Positions 7,330 through 8,576 of a DNA stretch of 8,576 bases are shown here, in pieces. The first letter of the stretch is position 1. Each line of letters opens with the position of its first letter. The DNA is taken from positions 1-8,576 of the forward strand of contig DMUF01000236.1 of NCBI GenBank assembly GCA_003476445.1, read 5' to 3'. The notes under the pieces were generated by a model, which was not told the origin of the DNA, made no database searches, and was given only the letters and a program-made list of their open reading frames with translations. Made by a program: the position numbers and the translations under genes. The DNA comes from Gammaproteobacteria bacterium (lineage in GTDB: Bacteria; Pseudomonadota; Gammaproteobacteria; Pseudomonadales; Azotimanducaceae).

Positions 7330-7704
7330 GTGAACCCAACAAGACTAACGGCAATCGTGATGTTTGCGTTTGCGCTGTCTGGCTGCGCGGCGCAACAGCC
7401 CGGTCGGGATCCGATCGTGGATATGAAGGGCGTAGATCCGGCGCAGTACGAAGAAGATCTCGCCGTCTGCAAGCAATACGCGGAGCAGGTCGGTGTGGCC
7501 CGGGACACCGCGACCGGCGCATTGGTCGGCGCAGCGATTGGCGGTCTCGCGGGCGCAGCGGCTGACGACAGCGATTCCGCGAAGCGCGCCGCCGGCGTGG
7601 GCGCGGTTGTGGGCGGTGCCCACGGCGCGTTCAGCGGCATCGAGGAGCGCGATCGCGTGATCCGCAGCTGTCTGCGCAACCGGGGTTACGCGGTACTGAA
7701 CTGA
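7330..7704 (+). CDS. Glycine-zipper lipoprotein
   Basis: This is a small exported lipoprotein of 124 residues. Residues 1-18 form a signal peptide with positively charged R5 and a hydrophobic core, ending in the lipobox LSGC with the lipidated cysteine at C19. A20 follows, with no aspartate at +2, which favours the outer membrane. Residues 63-103 form a glycine zipper: glycines at 63, 67, 71, 72 and 75, then 89, 91, 95, 96, 99 and 103, in two small hydrophobic hairpin halves split by DDSDSAKR. This resembles the 17-kDa antigen/Gly-zipper group, whose members insert in or pack against membranes. C47 and C114 could form a disulfide. The C-terminal SCLRNRGYAVL is a common ending in this group. 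It starts 4 nt after the pump stop and so is very likely co-transcribed with it. A role in the pump or in envelope repair is inferred from position; no activity is known. Confidence 0.87.
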   Translation: MNPTRLTAIVMFAFALSGCAAQQPGRDPIVDMKGVDPAQYEEDLAVCKQYAEQVGVARDTATGALVGAAIGGLAGAAADDSDSAKRAAGVGAVVGGAHGAFSGIEERDRVIRSCLRNRGYAVLN

Positions 7705-7711
7705 GGTTCGA

Positions 7712-8395
7712 ATGCGCGCGCTGTTGGCATTGCTTGTGTTACTCGCGGCGAACCTCGCCGCGACCAAGAGCGGCGCGAACGAGAGCAGCCCGGCTGACCT
7801 ATGGATCGACGAGAACACGGCGGTCCCGGGCACGCTGAACGAACTCGTCCCCACCGACGACGCGCGCGAAGACCCGACGCAAGCTGAAGACCCGGGCGTG
7901 GCGCGGGAAGACCCAACGCAGCTCGAAGACCCCGACGTGTTCGCGGACGAACACGGCCCGTTCAGAATTGGCGAACCGATGGAAAGCCCGGGTGGGGATC
8001 CCGTTGCCCAATGCCTCACGGCGCTCCATAACCTCGCTCTTCTCGGCGAGGCATGGCCAGTCTATCGAGACGAGCGAGGCAGACTGCGCCACCAATGGGC
8101 ACGCGACCCGTACCGCGGTGCGCGTCAGTATCTCGACATTGAAGCACGCCAGCGCACGCGCGCTGCGGCGGAGCAAATGCAGAGCAGAGACTGCCCTGCG
8201 GCAAGCGCGGGCGGCGCAGACATTCCGAGCGTCAGCGATGCGCGCGATGCGCTGTTGCGTGCAGCGCTCTGTGAGGCAGAACGCGCGGAGCTTCTGGCGC
8301 TCGAAAACGTCATCGGAAGCACCGAGGAGGCGCGCGCCCGGAAGCGCGCACTCGCCGCCGAAGTGTGTGGTGAGAAGCTGGTCAGCAACCCTTGA
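7712..8395 (+). CDS. Secreted protein of unknown function with acidic tandem repeat
   Basis: I do not recognise a family for this 227-residue protein. The N-terminus (RALLALLVLLAANLAA, 2-17) is a signal peptide, cleavable after A16/A17 or at SGA-NE (A22). Residues 28-95 are acidic and proline-rich, likely disordered, and contain two adjacent 13-residue repeats (51-63 and 64-76) built on EDP. Residues 96-227 are mostly helical and charged. They hold four cysteines (C101, C161, C187, C219) that could pair in the periplasm. A conserved-looking patch is LLGEAWPVYRDERGRLRHQW (110-129). ATG 7712 has GAGG at 7703-7706, overlapping the previous stop, with 5-nt spacing. The gene is 7 nt behind the lipoprotein gene and looks like the last of the operon. 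It overlaps the opposite-strand gene by 14 nt. Reading-frame length, export signal and operon position support a real gene; the function is open. Confidence 0.78.
   Translation: MRALLALLVLLAANLAATKSGANESSPADLWIDENTAVPGTLNELVPTDDAREDPTQAEDPGVAREDPTQLEDPDVFADEHGPFRIGEPMESPGGDPVAQCLTALHNLALLGEAWPVYRDERGRLRHQWARDPYRGARQYLDIEARQRTRAAAEQMQSRDCPAASAGGADIPSVSDARDALLRAALCEAERAELLALENVIGSTEEARARKRALAAEVCGEKLVSNP
7862..7939 (+). repeat. Two tandem 39-bp repeats coding AREDPTQxEDPxV
   Basis: Copy 1 is 7862-7900 and copy 2 is 7901-7939, directly adjacent and in frame. They differ at 8 of 39 bases by my count; the encoded peptides AREDPTQAEDPGV and AREDPTQLEDPDV differ at two residues. Four of the eight base changes are silent third-position changes, which suggests an old duplication with the peptide kept rather than a fresh slippage event. 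Each copy contains two EDP units. Confidence 0.8.
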
Positions 8396-8576
8396 GCGCG
8401 TGCCAGACGCGTCGATTCTGGCTACCGAACATGTCCGAAAGCTCGACACGACTCGGGAAAATCTTCACCGGCTGAAAGTTGGGATCATCCGGACCCTTGG
8501 AGCCAAACGCCGTCAGGTCATAGTCGATCACATCCCAGGCACGATGACGCTCGTCACGGTCGGTACAGATCTCGGC
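8382..8576 (-). CDS. C-terminal end of an unrecognised protein (5' end outside window)
   Basis: On the - strand the frame from the window edge to a TGA (8382-8384) is open for 64 codons without a start, so this is the 3' part of a longer gene. The peptide has normal, varied composition, including WDVIDYDLTAFGSKGPDD, PNFQPVKIFPSRVELSDMFG and the ending VWHALKGC. This does not look like the arginine/alanine-rich shadow frames seen antisense to other genes here. I cannot assign a family. The gene converges on the efflux operon and its last codons overlap the secreted-protein gene by 14 nt. No separate terminator sits between the two. The 181 bases after 8395 hold nothing convincing on the + strand. 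Confidence 0.62.
   Translation of the reverse strand, partial: AEICTDRDERHRAWDVIDYDLTAFGSKGPDDPNFQPVKIFPSRVELSDMFGSQNRRVWHALKGC

Noticed and set aside
8397..8411. Short hairpin (CGCGT, 5-nt loop, ACGCG) after the secreted-protein gene as a terminator
   Set aside because: Only a 5-bp stem, no T-tract on either strand, and it falls within the coding sequence of the opposite-strand gene.
7799..8449. 216-residue open frame on the - strand opposite the secreted-protein gene
   Set aside because: The + strand frame has a signal peptide, ribosome binding site and operon spacing. The other - strand frame, ending at 8382, has a more protein-like composition and conflicts with this one.

Overview
This is a GC-rich, densely coded bacterial stretch. 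The gene types are a soluble KorAB 2-oxoglutarate:ferredoxin oxidoreductase, a FadR/GntR regulator, a periplasmic adaptor with an RND pump, and a glycine-zipper lipoprotein. The cell envelope must be Gram-negative, and a proteobacterium, most likely a gammaproteobacterium, is the best guess. That placement rests on family impressions only; nothing here fixes the genus.

Layout. (1) Positions 1-1997 hold the 3' part of korA and all of korB on the + strand, translationally coupled (TGATG) and closed by a perfect 10-bp hairpin at 2008-2031. (2) Positions 1998-2145 are a short control region. They hold the hairpin, a weak promoter candidate, and a striking cluster of GACCA/TGGTC half-sites ending 3 nt before the next start codon. 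(3) Positions 2146-8395 form one apparent + strand operon. It encodes a FadR-type regulator, a periplasmic adaptor (overlap of 4 nt), an RND permease (3-nt gap), a glycine-zipper lipoprotein (4-nt gap) and a secreted protein of unknown function with an acidic tandem repeat (7-nt gap). (4) Positions 8382-8576 on the - strand read open as the C-terminal end of an unrecognised protein that runs out of the window and converges on the operon, overlapping its last gene by 14 nt.

How the genes work together. KorAB is central metabolism: it oxidatively decarboxylates 2-oxoglutarate to succinyl-CoA and reduces ferredoxin. It appears to be a transcription unit separate from what follows. The second operon looks like a self-regulated envelope export module. 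The regulator probably binds the palindromes in front of its own gene. Adaptor and RND pump form the inner-membrane and periplasmic parts of a tripartite pump, but no outer-membrane channel gene is present. In the place where such a gene might sit there are two exported proteins, the lipoprotein and the repeat protein. Whether these belong to the pump is an inference from position only.

No rRNA, tRNA, CRISPR array, insertion sequence or attachment site was seen. The most noteworthy points are the FadR-like operator cluster, the non-canonical proton-relay residues of the pump, and the two exported partner genes of unknown role.
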